Translations under genes and position numbers: made by a program
Origin: Vibrio ruber DSM 16370
GTDB lineage: Bacteria > Pseudomonadota > Gammaproteobacteria > Enterobacterales > Vibrionaceae
Assembly (NCBI RefSeq): GCF_900163965.1
Contig: NZ_FULE01000007.1
Location: 1-45,322 of the forward strand
Length of the DNA: 45,322 bases
Reading direction: 5' to 3'
The notes under the pieces: model-generated
What the model was told of the DNA's origin: nothing
Seen by the model: only the letters and a program-made list of their open reading frames with translations
The model's database searches: none
Shown: positions 1 to 8,573 of the stretch, piece by piece
Position numbering within the stretch: position 1 is the first letter of the stretch
Layout of the letters: each line of letters starts with the position of its first letter

Positions 1-1560
1 GAAGTACCGATCACGGTGACCGATGATCGCGGTGCGACCGATACCACCACGTTGACCATTACCGTGGTAGGCACCAATGATGCACCGGTGGCACAAGCGG
101 CAGTGGGAATTGTTGCCGAAGATGCACGGATTACCGGCAATATTACCGCCACCGATGTGGATTTACCGGCGGATGCAACGCTGACCTTCAGCACCGACTC
201 GACCGTGGACGGGCTGACCCTCAATGCCGACGGCAGTTACAGCTTTGATGCTTCCGGCTATGATGCGCTGGGAGCCGGTCAGCAACAGGTGATTGAAGTA
301 CCGATCACGGTGACGGATGATCGCGGTGCGACCGATACCACCACGTTAACCATTACCGTGGTGGGCAGCAATGATGCACCGGTAGCACAAGCGGCAGTGG
401 GAATTGTTGCCGAAGATGCACGGATTACCGGCAATATTACCGCCACCGATGTGGATTTACCGGCGGATGCAACGCTGACCTTCAGTACCGAATCCACCGT
501 GGACGGCCTGACGCTGAACGCTGACGGCAGTTACAGCTTTGATGCCTCCGGTTATGACGCGCTGGGAGCCGGTCAGCAACAGGTGATTGAAGTACCGATC
601 ACGGTGACGGATGATCGCGGTGCGACCGATACCACCACGTTAACCATTACCGTGGTGGGCACCAATGATGCACCGGTGGCACAAGCGGCAGTGGGAATTG
701 TTGCCGAAGATGCACGGATTACCGGCAATATTACCGCCACCGATGTGGATTTACCGGTGGATGCCAGTCTGACCTTCAGCACCGAATCGACCGTGGACGG
801 CCTGACGCTGAACGCTGACGGCAGTTACAGCTTTGATGCCTCCGGTTATGACGCGCTGGGAGCCGGTCAGCAACAGGTCATCGAAGTACCGATCACGGTG
901 ACCGATGATCGCGGTGCGACCGATACCACCACGCTGACCATTACCGTGGTGGGCAGCAATGATGCGCCGGTGGCACAAGCGGCAGTGGGAATTGTTGCCG
1001 AAGATGCACGGATTACCGGCAATATTACCGCCACCGATGTGGATTTACCGGCGGATGCAACGCTGACCTTCAGCACCGAATCCACCGTGGACGGCCTGAC
1101 CCTTAATGCGGACGGCAGTTACAGCTTTGATGCCTCCGGTTATGACGCGCTGGGAGCCGGTCAGCAACAGGTGATTGAAGTACCGATCACGGTGACGGAT
1201 GATCGCGGTGCGACCGATACCACCACGTTAACCATTACCGTGGTGGGCAGCAATGATGCACCGGTAGCACAAGCGGCAGTGGGAATTGTTGCCGAAGATG
1301 CACGGATTACCGGCAATATTACCGCCACCGATGTGGATTTACCGGCCGATGCAACGCTGACCTTCAGTACCGACTCGACCGTGGACGGGCTGACCCTCAA
1401 TGCCGACGGCAGTTACAGCTTTGATGCTTCCGGCTATGATGCGCTGGGAGCCGGTCAGCAACAGGTGATTGAAGTACCGATCACGGTGACGGATGATCGC
1501 GGTGCGACTGCGAACACCACGCTGACCATTACGGTGACCGGTACCAATGATGCACCTGTT
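1..1560 (+). repeat. Tandem 294-bp (98-codon) repeats inside the adhesin
   Basis: The unit beginning GAAGTACCGATCACGGTGAC recurs at about 1, 295, 589, 883, 1177 and 1471, an exact 294-bp period. Copies are almost identical at DNA level. Differences are mostly synonymous and occur in shared blocks (for example two alternative codings of LTLNADG), with a few amino-acid switches (GTN/GSN, STDST/STEST, PADAT/PVDAS). The last copy diverges after TDDRGAT. The pattern suggests recent expansion and gene conversion. Antisense open frames over the repeats are by-products of the repetition. Confidence 0.95.
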
Positions 1561-4239
1561 ATCGCTTTAGAGGATTCGGCCAAGCAGGTTTCTATTTCTG
1601 AAGAAGGGCTCGCTCATGGTAACCCAGATACCACCGGTTCCCATGATACAACCAATGCCAGACAAGCTTCCGGATCGTTTTCTGTATCCGATCCGGACTC
1701 ATCAAGTGTGACAATGTCACTTGTTGCACCAACCACACCGTTGTATAGCCATGGTATCGCAATCATCTGGGCGTTGCTGGAAGATGGTTCGTTGGTGGGG
1801 CAGGCAAATGGTGAAACAGTGATGACAATTAGCCTTTCCGATGAAGGAAATGGTGATTATTCATATACAGTTCATATGCAAGGTTCAGTCGATCATCCTG
1901 ATTCTTCAGGTGAGGATGCGCTACAAGTCGAGTTCGGTATCTCCGCGAATGATGGTCAAACGGTTTCAACCCAATCGGTTTTGGTCTCAATTGAAGATGA
2001 TTCACCGGATTCACATACAACAAATGTTGTGGTTGAAGCCGATGATACGCCTTTTAATTTTTCTGTTACCGGCACAACAGTAACATTGGGGAATTCTGTT
2101 TTCGATAATGGTGACTGGCATACCCAGCAAACTGATACGAGAGTTGCATGGGGAACTTCAGGTGCATGGGATACGAGTTATTCATCTTATCAGGTCTCAC
2201 CAGCACAACAGGGACCAAATGGTTATACAGAAGGACAACCATTTGAACTGGCAACATTAGTACATCAGAATGGTTCGGTCTTAAGCTATGAATCAACATT
2301 GGATAGTACGGTATTAACAATTGTCACACAGGTGACTATTAATGGTGTAGCGCAGTCGGTCACATTACATTTGAATGTCGATCATGATGAAACTTCTAAT
2401 AATAGTCAGGTCGATGGTGATTCAATTACGTTGACGACCGATTATGTTGATGTCGAGATCGATGGTGTGATGTATCGGCTGGATATTGAAGGCTTTAAGA
2501 AAGAAGACGGCACGATTTCTAAAACAGTTGTGACACCTGAGGGTGATACAGAAACTTATACACTTGTTGCGAGTCTGAATTACCATCCTGATTCTCACCC
2601 TGATCAAGTCGTTACAGGGACAATCGACTATGATGCGGGTGCCGATGGCATGGCTTCAGTCGAATGGGAAGCCGGGACTGAACATAATGGTGCCACCGTG
2701 ATCCATGGAGAATACGGTACACTGACGGTTTATGCCGATGGTCATTATACTTATGACGTAAATGAAGATGCGTTGGCTACATTGGATGAAGGAACAACAG
2801 CGACAGATTCATTTAATTACGTAGTAACGGATAATGATGGTGACAGCGCAGCCAGCTCACTGAATTTTGAAGTTTCCGGGAATTCGGCTCCACCGTTGAG
2901 TACCGGCCTTCACGGGGAGTTTTATAACTATCAGGAAGGTTGGTCTAATCACTGGAATAATGTTGATAGCCTTGCTGATGCATTGGCGATTATCCGGAAT
3001 CAGGATCCGAATGCTGAGTTTACTTCCACAAAAGTGGATTACCAGAGTGATCTACTTGCCTATAATTTAGGCAGTTATGATACAGCCTACTGGTTGAATG
3101 GTCGTACAAATCTTGAAGAATGGCTGGAAGATACCGGTGATGATCGCTCGGTTATTTTCAACAATAAGGAGAATTCATCAGATGCTGTTATCCGTTTAAC
3201 CGGGGGCGTTGCGCTCGATAGTGGTACTTATTCAATCAAGGTCACCGCTGATGATGGTTATCAAATTAAGATTAATGGTGTAGTTGTTGCTGAATACGAT
3301 GGGATTCAGTCGGCAACAACCGATACATTTACCTTTACCGTTGATGGTTCCGGATATCAGACTGTTGAAATTGTCTATTGGGATCAAGGTGGAGCTCACC
3401 AACTCACTGTTGCTTTGGCTGATGTGACAGATGGTGTGACGGGCGATTATTCCGTACTGGGTAGCGATGCTTATCCGACTGTAAATGGTGATGTAACGGC
3501 TGCCGGTTCTGTGGATGTGATTACTGACCATGAAGCAATGGCGGCGAGTTATGAAGATCGAATCGCTCAATTCGAAGCCGGTGACTATTGGCAAATCGAT
3601 GGTGATCATAAAGACAATCACTTAGTCGGTTCATCGGGCGATGACCATATTGACGGTCATGGTGATGATGACTGGATTGATGGGGGGCTCGGTGGTGCGG
3701 ATTGGTTACAGGGTGGTCATGGCGATGATACTCTTGTGAGTAGTTATGGCAACGAAGGTGACTTACTGGACGGCGGAGATAATGGGGATCATCTGTATGG
3801 TCGGGATGGCAATGATATTCTGATTGGTGGTTCGGGTGAAGATTATCTCTCTGGCGGTGCAGGTAATGATATCTTGATTGGCGGCTCGCTCGATGACCAT
3901 CATGCAGATGGTTCTGATCTGTTGATTGGTGGTGCCGGTAAAGACCTGTTTGTTCTGGATTCTTCCTCGGTCGATAAGATTCAGGATTTCCATACCGGTG
4001 AGGATGCGATTGACTTATCGAATCTGTTAGCTGACGTTTTAGATAATCAGAGTAATGATGCCATTCAGCAATACTTGGATCAAAATGTTGAAGTGACATC
4101 TGAACATGGACAAACTCATCTGAGTATTAACAATGTCAATGTGGCTGATTTTGGTCATGACTCCAGTTTTGATGCGAACAGTGCAATTGCGGTGATTATT
4201 AATGACCATGAGTTCTCAGTGAAATATCACAATTCATGA
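1..4239 (+). CDS. Giant RTX-type adhesin, C-terminal part (5' end outside window)
   Basis: The frame is open from base 1, so the N-terminus lies upstream; 1412 residues are visible. Residues 1 to about 520 are near-identical 98-residue VCBS/cadherin-like repeats with TDDRGATDTTTLTITV and NDAPVAQAA motifs. Residues about 520-660 form a more divergent repeat ending in SIEDDSPDS, followed by a beta-rich region. Residues about 969-1140 resemble a PA14 domain (GLHGEFYN start, TADDGYQIKING core). Residues about 1205-1315 hold calcium-binding RTX nonapeptides such as GGAGNDILIGG. The end matches a type I secretion signal (VDKIQDFHTGEDAIDLSNLL, then a polar tail). Vibrio adhesins of this architecture (FrhA-like) are exported by an ABC/MFP/TolC system and mediate attachment. 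No transporter is in view. The Asp-rich, Lys-poor composition fits an extracellular calcium-stabilised protein. Domain order is seen; the binding target is unknown. Confidence 0.9.
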   Translation, partial: EVPITVTDDRGATDTTTLTITVVGTNDAPVAQAAVGIVAEDARITGNITATDVDLPADATLTFSTDSTVDGLTLNADGSYSFDASGYDALGAGQQQVIEVPITVTDDRGATDTTTLTITVVGSNDAPVAQAAVGIVAEDARITGNITATDVDLPADATLTFSTESTVDGLTLNADGSYSFDASGYDALGAGQQQVIEVPITVTDDRGATDTTTLTITVVGTNDAPVAQAAVGIVAEDARITGNITATDVDLPVDASLTFSTESTVDGLTLNADGSYSFDASGYDALGAGQQQVIEVPITVTDDRGATDTTTLTITVVGSNDAPVAQAAVGIVAEDARITGNITATDVDLPADATLTFSTESTVDGLTLNADGSYSFDASGYDALGAGQQQVIEVPITVTDDRGATDTTTLTITVVGSNDAPVAQAAVGIVAEDARITGNITATDVDLPADATLTFSTDSTVDGLTLNADGSYSFDASGYDALGAGQQQVIEVPITVTDDRGATANTTLTITVTGTNDAPVIALEDSAKQVSISEEGLAHGNPDTTGSHDTTNARQASGSFSVSDPDSSSVTMSLVAPTTPLYSHGIAIIWALLEDGSLVGQANGETVMTISLSDEGNGDYSYTVHMQGSVDHPDSSGEDALQVEFGISANDGQTVSTQSVLVSIEDDSPDSHTTNVVVEADDTPFNFSVTGTTVTLGNSVFDNGDWHTQQTDTRVAWGTSGAWDTSYSSYQVSPAQQGPNGYTEGQPFELATLVHQNGSVLSYESTLDSTVLTIVTQVTINGVAQSVTLHLNVDHDETSNNSQVDGDSITLTTDYVDVEIDGVMYRLDIEGFKKEDGTISKTVVTPEGDTETYTLVASLNYHPDSHPDQVVTGTIDYDAGADGMASVEWEAGTEHNGATVIHGEYGTLTVYADGHYTYDVNEDALATLDEGTTATDSFNYVVTDNDGDSAASSLNFEVSGNSAPPLSTGLHGEFYNYQEGWSNHWNNVDSLADALAIIRNQDPNAEFTSTKVDYQSDLLAYNLGSYDTAYWLNGRTNLEEWLEDTGDDRSVIFNNKENSSDAVIRLTGGVALDSGTYSIKVTADDGYQIKINGVVVAEYDGIQSATTDTFTFTVDGSGYQTVEIVYWDQGGAHQLTVALADVTDGVTGDYSVLGSDAYPTVNGDVTAAGSVDVITDHEAMAASYEDRIAQFEAGDYWQIDGDHKDNHLVGSSGDDHIDGHGDDDWIDGGLGGADWLQGGHGDDTLVSSYGNEGDLLDGGDNGDHLYGRDGNDILIGGSGEDYLSGGAGNDILIGGSLDDHHADGSDLLIGGAGKDLFVLDSSSVDKIQDFHTGEDAIDLSNLLADVLDNQSNDAIQQYLDQNVEVTSEHGQTHLSINNVNVADFGHDSSFDANSAIAVIINDHEFSVKYHNS

Positions 4240-4268
4240 CAAATCGCATTTTTGCGGAGCAATAGAAT

Positions 4269-4302
4269 AAAGCCAGTGTAGTGTGCCTATGCTGGCTTTT
4301 TT
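4269..4302 (+). terminator. Intrinsic terminator of the adhesin gene
   Basis: An AAAGCCAG arm pairs with CTGGCTTT, extended by TGTAG/CTATG with wobble pairs, and is followed by a T run. It lies 30 bp after the adhesin stop. The A-rich 5' side means it could also stop the convergent DUF1415 gene. Confidence 0.85.
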
Positions 4303-4309
4303 ATCGGAA

Positions 4310-4873
4310 TTATTTGGTCATCAAGTAACTGAATAATCTATTTTTTTCTTCAGGCGTAAGGTTTTTTATCCGCTGAATATTATGCTCGGGAATCAATTCG
4401 GGTTGAGGGTAGTGTGTCAGGACTTTCTCGATACTTTCTTCACGGATGAGATGGTAGATCGGATAAGGTGATTTGTTGGTGAGGTTGTCATCGTCTTCAG
4501 GATGATTCCCGGCAAAGCAATAGTTTGGGTGGAACGTAGCGACTTGATAAATGCCTTCCCACTGATGTTGTATGATCAGGGCATCGATCCAGTCAATAAA
4601 CTGATTGTAGTCATCAAATGACGAAAGAAAATAAGGAACCACAACCAGTGTTGTTTCCAGCCGTTCAGGTGGTGTTGACTCCAGTTCAAGCAACTGCTGA
4701 TAAATATCTTCCAATAATGGTTCTTCTTGTCGGGCTTGGCTGATATATATTTTGATCTGTTTCTTTTTATGCGGTTTAGCCGCGAAAGGACATAAGTTCA
4801 GGCCGATGACGACTTGAGTCAGCCATTGTTCGACCATTTGATGAATCAATGTATGCTCTGATTGAGAGTTCAT
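4310..4873 (-). CDS. DUF1415 family protein
   Basis: A 187-residue soluble protein matching the DUF1415 family of gamma- and betaproteobacteria. Visible family features are the N-terminal WLTQVVIGLNLCPFA segment, a central VVVPYFLSSFDDYN, and FHPNYCFAG followed by an acidic NHPEDDDN. The conserved Cys and His residues in LNLCPFA and FHPNYCFAG could bind a metal or be catalytic, but no activity is established to my knowledge. There is no signal peptide or membrane segment, so it is probably cytoplasmic. It is convergent with the adhesin. The MFS gene lies 51 bp upstream on the same strand. No strong ribosome-binding site precedes the ATG. Confidence 0.85.
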   Translation of the reverse strand: MNSQSEHTLIHQMVEQWLTQVVIGLNLCPFAAKPHKKKQIKIYISQARQEEPLLEDIYQQLLELESTPPERLETTLVVVPYFLSSFDDYNQFIDWIDALIIQHQWEGIYQVATFHPNYCFAGNHPEDDDNLTNKSPYPIYHLIREESIEKVLTHYPQPELIPEHNIQRIKNLTPEEKNRLFSYLMTK

Positions 4874-4924
4874 AATGCAAAGTCGCTGCGTATAGGAAAA
4901 ATTGCAGGCAGAATAGCATGAAAT

Positions 4925-6130
4925 CTAGATCGAGTTGGTATGTTGTTGTGCTTGGTAAGTATCAAACTCTTTCAATCGCCAACACAAAGTCAATAAGAAT
5001 AAGTAAATGACAGTTCCGCCAGCCACGACAGTATGCCAGCCACCATACTGCCAGCAAGCAATCAGAAAGAACCCGCCAAGGCTTCCCCCCAAATAATAAT
5101 GGACTAGATAAAGTGCTGTGGCTGTTGCTTTGGCCTGTTTGGCATGTTGGCTCACCCATGCGTATGCCAAGGTATGACTGAAGAAAGCGCCGGAACTGAT
5201 ACAGATTAAAGCAATGATGATCATCGGGAGTGATTCAATCATGGCAAGCCACATGCCGGATAGACTGAGACATGTTCCGGCAATCAGGCCGGTAACCGTG
5301 TTGTGGTGTCTGAGCCAGCGGGATGCCAGACGTGAACTTAGTGTGCCACCCAGATAACAGATGAATATCAGGGATGCGAATCCGACAGGGATTGAATAGG
5401 GGGCAGACACCAAACGAAACCCCATCACGGTATACAAATTGACAAACAGGGCAAAGTTCGCCCCGCCAAATAACATTGCCAGCCATAACTTACGTTGACG
5501 AAGGTGCATCAATACGGAGCGTTGATGTTGTAAAAATTGTCCCTTACGAGGGGTAAAATGCTGCTGTGGCGGAAGTCGGAAATAAACATATAATACGCCG
5601 GCAATACTCAAAACACTGACCACAGCGACCGCTGTTTCCCAGTTGAACAGATCGGTGAGATTTCCGCCGAGAATCCGTCCACAGATCCCACCTAATGAAT
5701 TCGCAGCAATATAGCCACCAATTGCTGCTTGAAAAGCCTGCGGTGAAAATTCTTCAACCATGTAGGCAACAGCAACGGAAGCAAAAGCGGCAATTGCCAC
5801 ACCGGTAAGTGCGCGTGCTGTCACAAGGATCCACCATGTCGGATGTAACAGCAGGATAAAACCGAGTAACGGCAGCGTCAGTAAGCCAATCATCATGATT
5901 TTTCGGCGTCCGAATGCTTCTGAGCAGATTGCCCAAGGCACTAAAGTGACCGATAAAGCGAGTGTTGATGCTGCGAAGAGCCAGTTCACTTTTGTTTCAG
6001 ATAGCTGATAGACCTCAGCCATGTGGGGGAGAATAGGCTGAAAAAGATATAAGTTACAGAAGACAATGAAAGCACCGAGCGCTAATCCAAAAGAAACCTG
6101 ACGATATTGAGGGGTATCACGTTCGATCAT
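4925..6130 (-). CDS. MFS transporter, YnfM-like
   Basis: A 401-residue major facilitator with about 12 hydrophobic segments. The cytoplasmic loop between TM2 and TM3 carries SEAFGRRKIMMIG, the basic MFS signature. The TM4/5 region has ALTGVAIAAFASVAVAYMVEEF, as in drug or arabinose-efflux type transporters. Its divergence from a LysR gene mirrors E. coli ynfM/ynfL, the best functional hint. The substrate is unknown. A short basic linker (about residues 190-210) separates the two halves. AGGACA about 6 nt before the ATG is a plausible ribosome-binding site. It is probably controlled by the neighbouring LysR protein from the shared 97-bp intergenic region. Confidence 0.85.
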   Translation of the reverse strand: MIERDTPQYRQVSFGLALGAFIVFCNLYLFQPILPHMAEVYQLSETKVNWLFAASTLALSVTLVPWAICSEAFGRRKIMMIGLLTLPLLGFILLLHPTWWILVTARALTGVAIAAFASVAVAYMVEEFSPQAFQAAIGGYIAANSLGGICGRILGGNLTDLFNWETAVAVVSVLSIAGVLYVYFRLPPQQHFTPRKGQFLQHQRSVLMHLRQRKLWLAMLFGGANFALFVNLYTVMGFRLVSAPYSIPVGFASLIFICYLGGTLSSRLASRWLRHHNTVTGLIAGTCLSLSGMWLAMIESLPMIIIALICISSGAFFSHTLAYAWVSQHAKQAKATATALYLVHYYLGGSLGGFFLIACWQYGGWHTVVAGGTVIYLFLLTLCWRLKEFDTYQAQQHTNSI

Positions 6131-6227
6131 TCATTTGTCCTGCTATTTATCCTGTGACCAACGTAACATTAGTATCTTAATTAATAAAATATATTAAAAA
6201 TATTGTTGCTATATAATTTGTATATTC
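6131..6227. promoter_or_regulatory. Shared MFS/LysR control region with lysR -10 box next to the ATG
   Basis: This 97-bp AT-rich region separates two divergent genes. TATAAT lies at 6212-6217, so transcription would start about 4 bp before, or at, the LysR ATG at 6228. No Shine-Dalgarno sequence is present between them. A TTAAT...ATTAA dyad near 6178-6197 is a plausible LysR-type operator. The sequence elements are seen; their roles are inferred. Confidence 0.5.
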
Positions 6228-7100
6228 ATGGAAGTTCGTCAACTGAAACATTTCACCACGATTGTCCAATCCGGGAGTTTTACCGCAGCGGCTCGATCAC
6301 TACATATTGCCCAGTCAGCATTGAGCATCTCAATTAAGAAGTTTGAGCAGCAGTTGGGGGTTCGTCTGCTCAAAAGAGATGAGCGCAAAGTGAGTATGAC
6401 CGATGAAGGTAAAGTGTTGTATGAATACGCCCAACGTATATTACAACAGGTTGATGATGCGCATCTGGCGATGGATGAGCTGAAGGGGCTGGTGAAAGGT
6501 GAAGTTCGTTTGGGAACACCGAGTATGACGGGGTCTTATTTTTTTCCTGAAATTGTCATGGCTTTTAAAAGTCACTATCCGAATTTGAAAATGACGGTGG
6601 TGGAGGCCGGTGGTCAGTCAATCCGGAATATGCTGTTGACCGGAGAACTGGATATCGGGGTGATTTTGAACCGAGACATCCCCGAAGGACTGAGTGTTGA
6701 TCCATTACTGACATCACAGATGGTCGCAGTTGTCAGTCAACATCATGAACTGGCCGGTGCTGCTCACCTCAGTCTGGATACCTTTTTACAACATGAATTG
6801 GTTACGTTTCAACCGGGGTATTATCATCGTGAATTTATTGAGCAAGCCTGTCAGGCCCATGATTTCCATGCTCAGATTTCATTTGAAACCAATCTGTTAC
6901 CGATGATTTTGAGGATTGTAAAACGTGAATATGCAATCAGTGCATTACTTGAGTTGGTGACGGAACAAGAACCGAGCGTTCGTGCAATTCCTTTTGATCC
7001 TCCTGTGCCGGTCAATTTAGCATTAGCATGGCGCAATGATGGTTATCTGTCTTATGCAAATCAGGCATTTATCCATTTTGTGAAAAATCATGTATCTTGA
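6228..7100 (+). CDS. LysR family transcriptional regulator
   Basis: A 290-residue LysR-type regulator. The N-terminal winged helix-turn-helix (residues 1-60) contains FTTIVQSGSFTAAARSLHIA and ALSISIKKFEQQLGVRLLKR. An effector-binding domain of the periplasmic-binding-protein type follows, with GEVRLGTPSMTGSYFFPEIV at its start. The opening MEVRQLKHF is canonical, fixing this ATG despite the lack of a ribosome-binding site. The divergent MFS gene is the likely target, as in E. coli ynfL/ynfM. The inducer cannot be deduced. The mRNA may be leaderless because the best -10 box ends 10 bp before the ATG. Confidence 0.9.
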   Translation: MEVRQLKHFTTIVQSGSFTAAARSLHIAQSALSISIKKFEQQLGVRLLKRDERKVSMTDEGKVLYEYAQRILQQVDDAHLAMDELKGLVKGEVRLGTPSMTGSYFFPEIVMAFKSHYPNLKMTVVEAGGQSIRNMLLTGELDIGVILNRDIPEGLSVDPLLTSQMVAVVSQHHELAGAAHLSLDTFLQHELVTFQPGYYHREFIEQACQAHDFHAQISFETNLLPMILRIVKREYAISALLELVTEQEPSVRAIPFDPPVPVNLALAWRNDGYLSYANQAFIHFVKNHVS

Positions 7101-7214
7101 GATAAAGCCAATATAAAAGAGTAAAATGATAGTCAGAACAATGTCTATGCGTTGAAATCGTGCTAGGTTTAAAGAAATTCGTTTCAGACTGAACTTAATA
7201 TCAGGGAGGTTGAA

Positions 7215-7460
7215 ATGGATCCTGACATGTATCTGCCGTGCCAGCCTTACTGGTTATGCCGGTCTTTGATGTATACATTCTATGTTGTAATGGCGGGTGC
7301 CGTGCTTTGGCTGATTATTCTCGTCATTCGTGAATATGTTCGGATTAAGAGTCGTGCGAAATATGTTCAGGAGCAGCGCAAATTGCATTACAAAGAAAGG
7401 CATCGATTAAAATCTGAACGTGTGATCAAACGTGCCAAACGACCCAAAAGGCGAAGATAA
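7215..7460 (+). CDS. Small single-span membrane protein, CQPxWLCR paralogue 1
   Basis: An 81-residue protein I do not recognise. It has a short N-terminus with PCQPYWLCR (residues 8-16), one transmembrane helix (about 20-42), then a strongly basic tail containing VIREYVRIK, KLHYKERHRLK and a final KRPKRRR. By the positive-inside rule the tail should be cytoplasmic and the two cysteines periplasmic or at the outer leaflet. GGGAGGT about 8 nt before the ATG is a strong ribosome-binding site. The next gene is a clear paralogue 52 bp downstream, suggesting an operon formed by tandem duplication. The Cys pair could form a disulfide or bind a metal or haem, but this is speculation. Confidence 0.75.
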   Translation: MDPDMYLPCQPYWLCRSLMYTFYVVMAGAVLWLIILVIREYVRIKSRAKYVQEQRKLHYKERHRLKSERVIKRAKRPKRRR

Positions 7461-7515
7461 TCTGTGGTTGGTGCCTGAATGATGATCGGTCCGTTATCCT
7501 GAGAGGAGTCTGGTG

Positions 7516-7758
7516 ATGGATATTCAGGTTTTCTTTTATGCTCCGTGTCAACCTGACTGGTTATGCCGGCCTGCTTTGATCGTGATCGGTATTATGCTCG
7601 CGATAGGACTGATTTTATTCATTCGGCTGGTGATTCGGGAATATTTGCGAATCCACCGCACACAATATGTCTTAAAACGTAGACGTCTCCATTACAAACA
7701 ACGCCACAAATTAAAACCATATCATCCAATGCGTTGGCCGCGAACGCCGCGTGATTAA
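7516..7758 (+). CDS. Small single-span membrane protein, CQPxWLCR paralogue 2
   Basis: An 80-residue paralogue of the preceding gene. PCQPDWLCR, a single hydrophobic helix, VIREYLRIH and RLHYKQRHKLK occur in the same order and spacing. ATG 7516 is preferred over the in-frame GTG at 7513 because GAGAGGAG (7501-7508) lies 7 nt upstream of the ATG. The two proteins share the cysteine motif and the juxtamembrane basic stretch but differ in the helix and C-terminus, so selection appears to act on the motif and the basic region. The function is unknown. The pair could form a heterodimer. Confidence 0.75.
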   Translation: MDIQVFFYAPCQPDWLCRPALIVIGIMLAIGLILFIRLVIREYLRIHRTQYVLKRRRLHYKQRHKLKPYHPMRWPRTPRD

Positions 7759-7790
7759 CACCAGCAAGACATCACCAGAAAAAACAGCTT

Positions 7791-8429
7791 TCAATCAAGT
7801 TGACGTTGAAATGCCAATGATTGTTCCGTTGTCCCGAAATCTTGAACAAAAGTAGCGAGGCGTGTTCTGGCAACGGAGAGTTGACGGGCTTTAATTGCCA
7901 TTTCAATGAGATAAAACTGAGACTGAAACCGTTTTGGATCATGAGCCAGAGCCTGCAAAAACAATCGTTTGGCTTGTATATCATTCCCGGATTTAAGTGC
8001 GCAAAGTGCAGCATTTTCGTAACTGGCTGCAATCTGAGGGTAGTTTTTTCTCGAGTATATTTGCGCGAAATAGTGCAATGCCTGTTCGGTATTCCCTTGT
8101 CTGCACAAAAACGTCCCATAGTTGTTGTATACGTCCGGATGATTCGGATGCTCGTTCAATGCCTGTATATATTGCCGTTTCGCTTGGGCTGTTTCACCAA
8201 CCGTTTCATAGTAATAGGCTCGCGCAAGTTGCAATCGGATATAATGTGGGGCGATTTCGGCCGCTTGTATTAGGTTGATCAGGGCTTTTTGAGGTTCATG
8301 GCGTTGAAGGTAGGCAAGACTCAGTGTAATTCTGGCATCCGCAACCCGGTTATGTTCAGAAATTGAGGGCGCCGTATGGCTACAACCAGAAATGACAAGC
8401 CACCATCCTAGCATTAATCGACGTATCAC
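7791..8429 (-). CDS. TPR lipoprotein, PilW/PilF-like
   Basis: About 212 residues from a GTG start at 8429, which follows GGAGG by about 4 nt; a TTG 15 bp upstream is the longer alternative. The N-terminus is a lipoprotein signal with lipobox VISGC. The rest is tandem tetratricopeptide repeats (for example ALINLIQAAEIAPHYIRLQLARAY and HPDVYNNYGTFLCRQGNTEQAL). This pattern matches PilW/PilF, the pilotin-type outer-membrane lipoproteins that help assemble the type IV pilus secretin. The gene stands alone here, not in the usual hisS/ispG neighbourhood, so it may be a second copy or a general TPR lipoprotein. The fold is confident; the pilus role is not. Confidence 0.75.
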   Translation of the reverse strand: MIRRLMLGWWLVISGCSHTAPSISEHNRVADARITLSLAYLQRHEPQKALINLIQAAEIAPHYIRLQLARAYYYETVGETAQAKRQYIQALNEHPNHPDVYNNYGTFLCRQGNTEQALHYFAQIYSRKNYPQIAASYENAALCALKSGNDIQAKRLFLQALAHDPKRFQSQFYLIEMAIKARQLSVARTRLATFVQDFGTTEQSLAFQRQLD

Positions 8430-8524
8430 AAGACCTCCGCTCAATCACACGTTTGTTTATCTGGTGAATGATAAAGTGATTTTACGGGGAGGAAATATGG
8501 CAGCGTATATCTTGCGACGCAGAT

Positions 8525-8555
8525 AAAAAAGAGGGCCTTGACTCAGGCCGCTCTT
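8525..8555 (-). terminator. Intrinsic terminator of metA
   Basis: Read on the minus strand, an AGAG-GGCCT arm pairs with AGGCC-TCT around a GAGTCA loop, with one internal mismatch, followed by six T residues. It ends about 20 bp after the metA stop. Confidence 0.8.
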
Positions 8556-8573
8556 GAATCAGATAACCTTATA

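Noticed and set aside
279..1400. Several antisense open frames of 69-79 residues in the adhesin repeats.
   Set aside because: They recur once per 294-bp unit in the same relative place and have no ribosome-binding sites; they are reverse-frame products of repetitive coding sequence.
3521..4099. A 192-residue antisense frame over the RTX repeats.
   Set aside because: It is His/Arg/Ser-rich low-complexity antisense of Asp/Gly-rich calcium-binding repeats.
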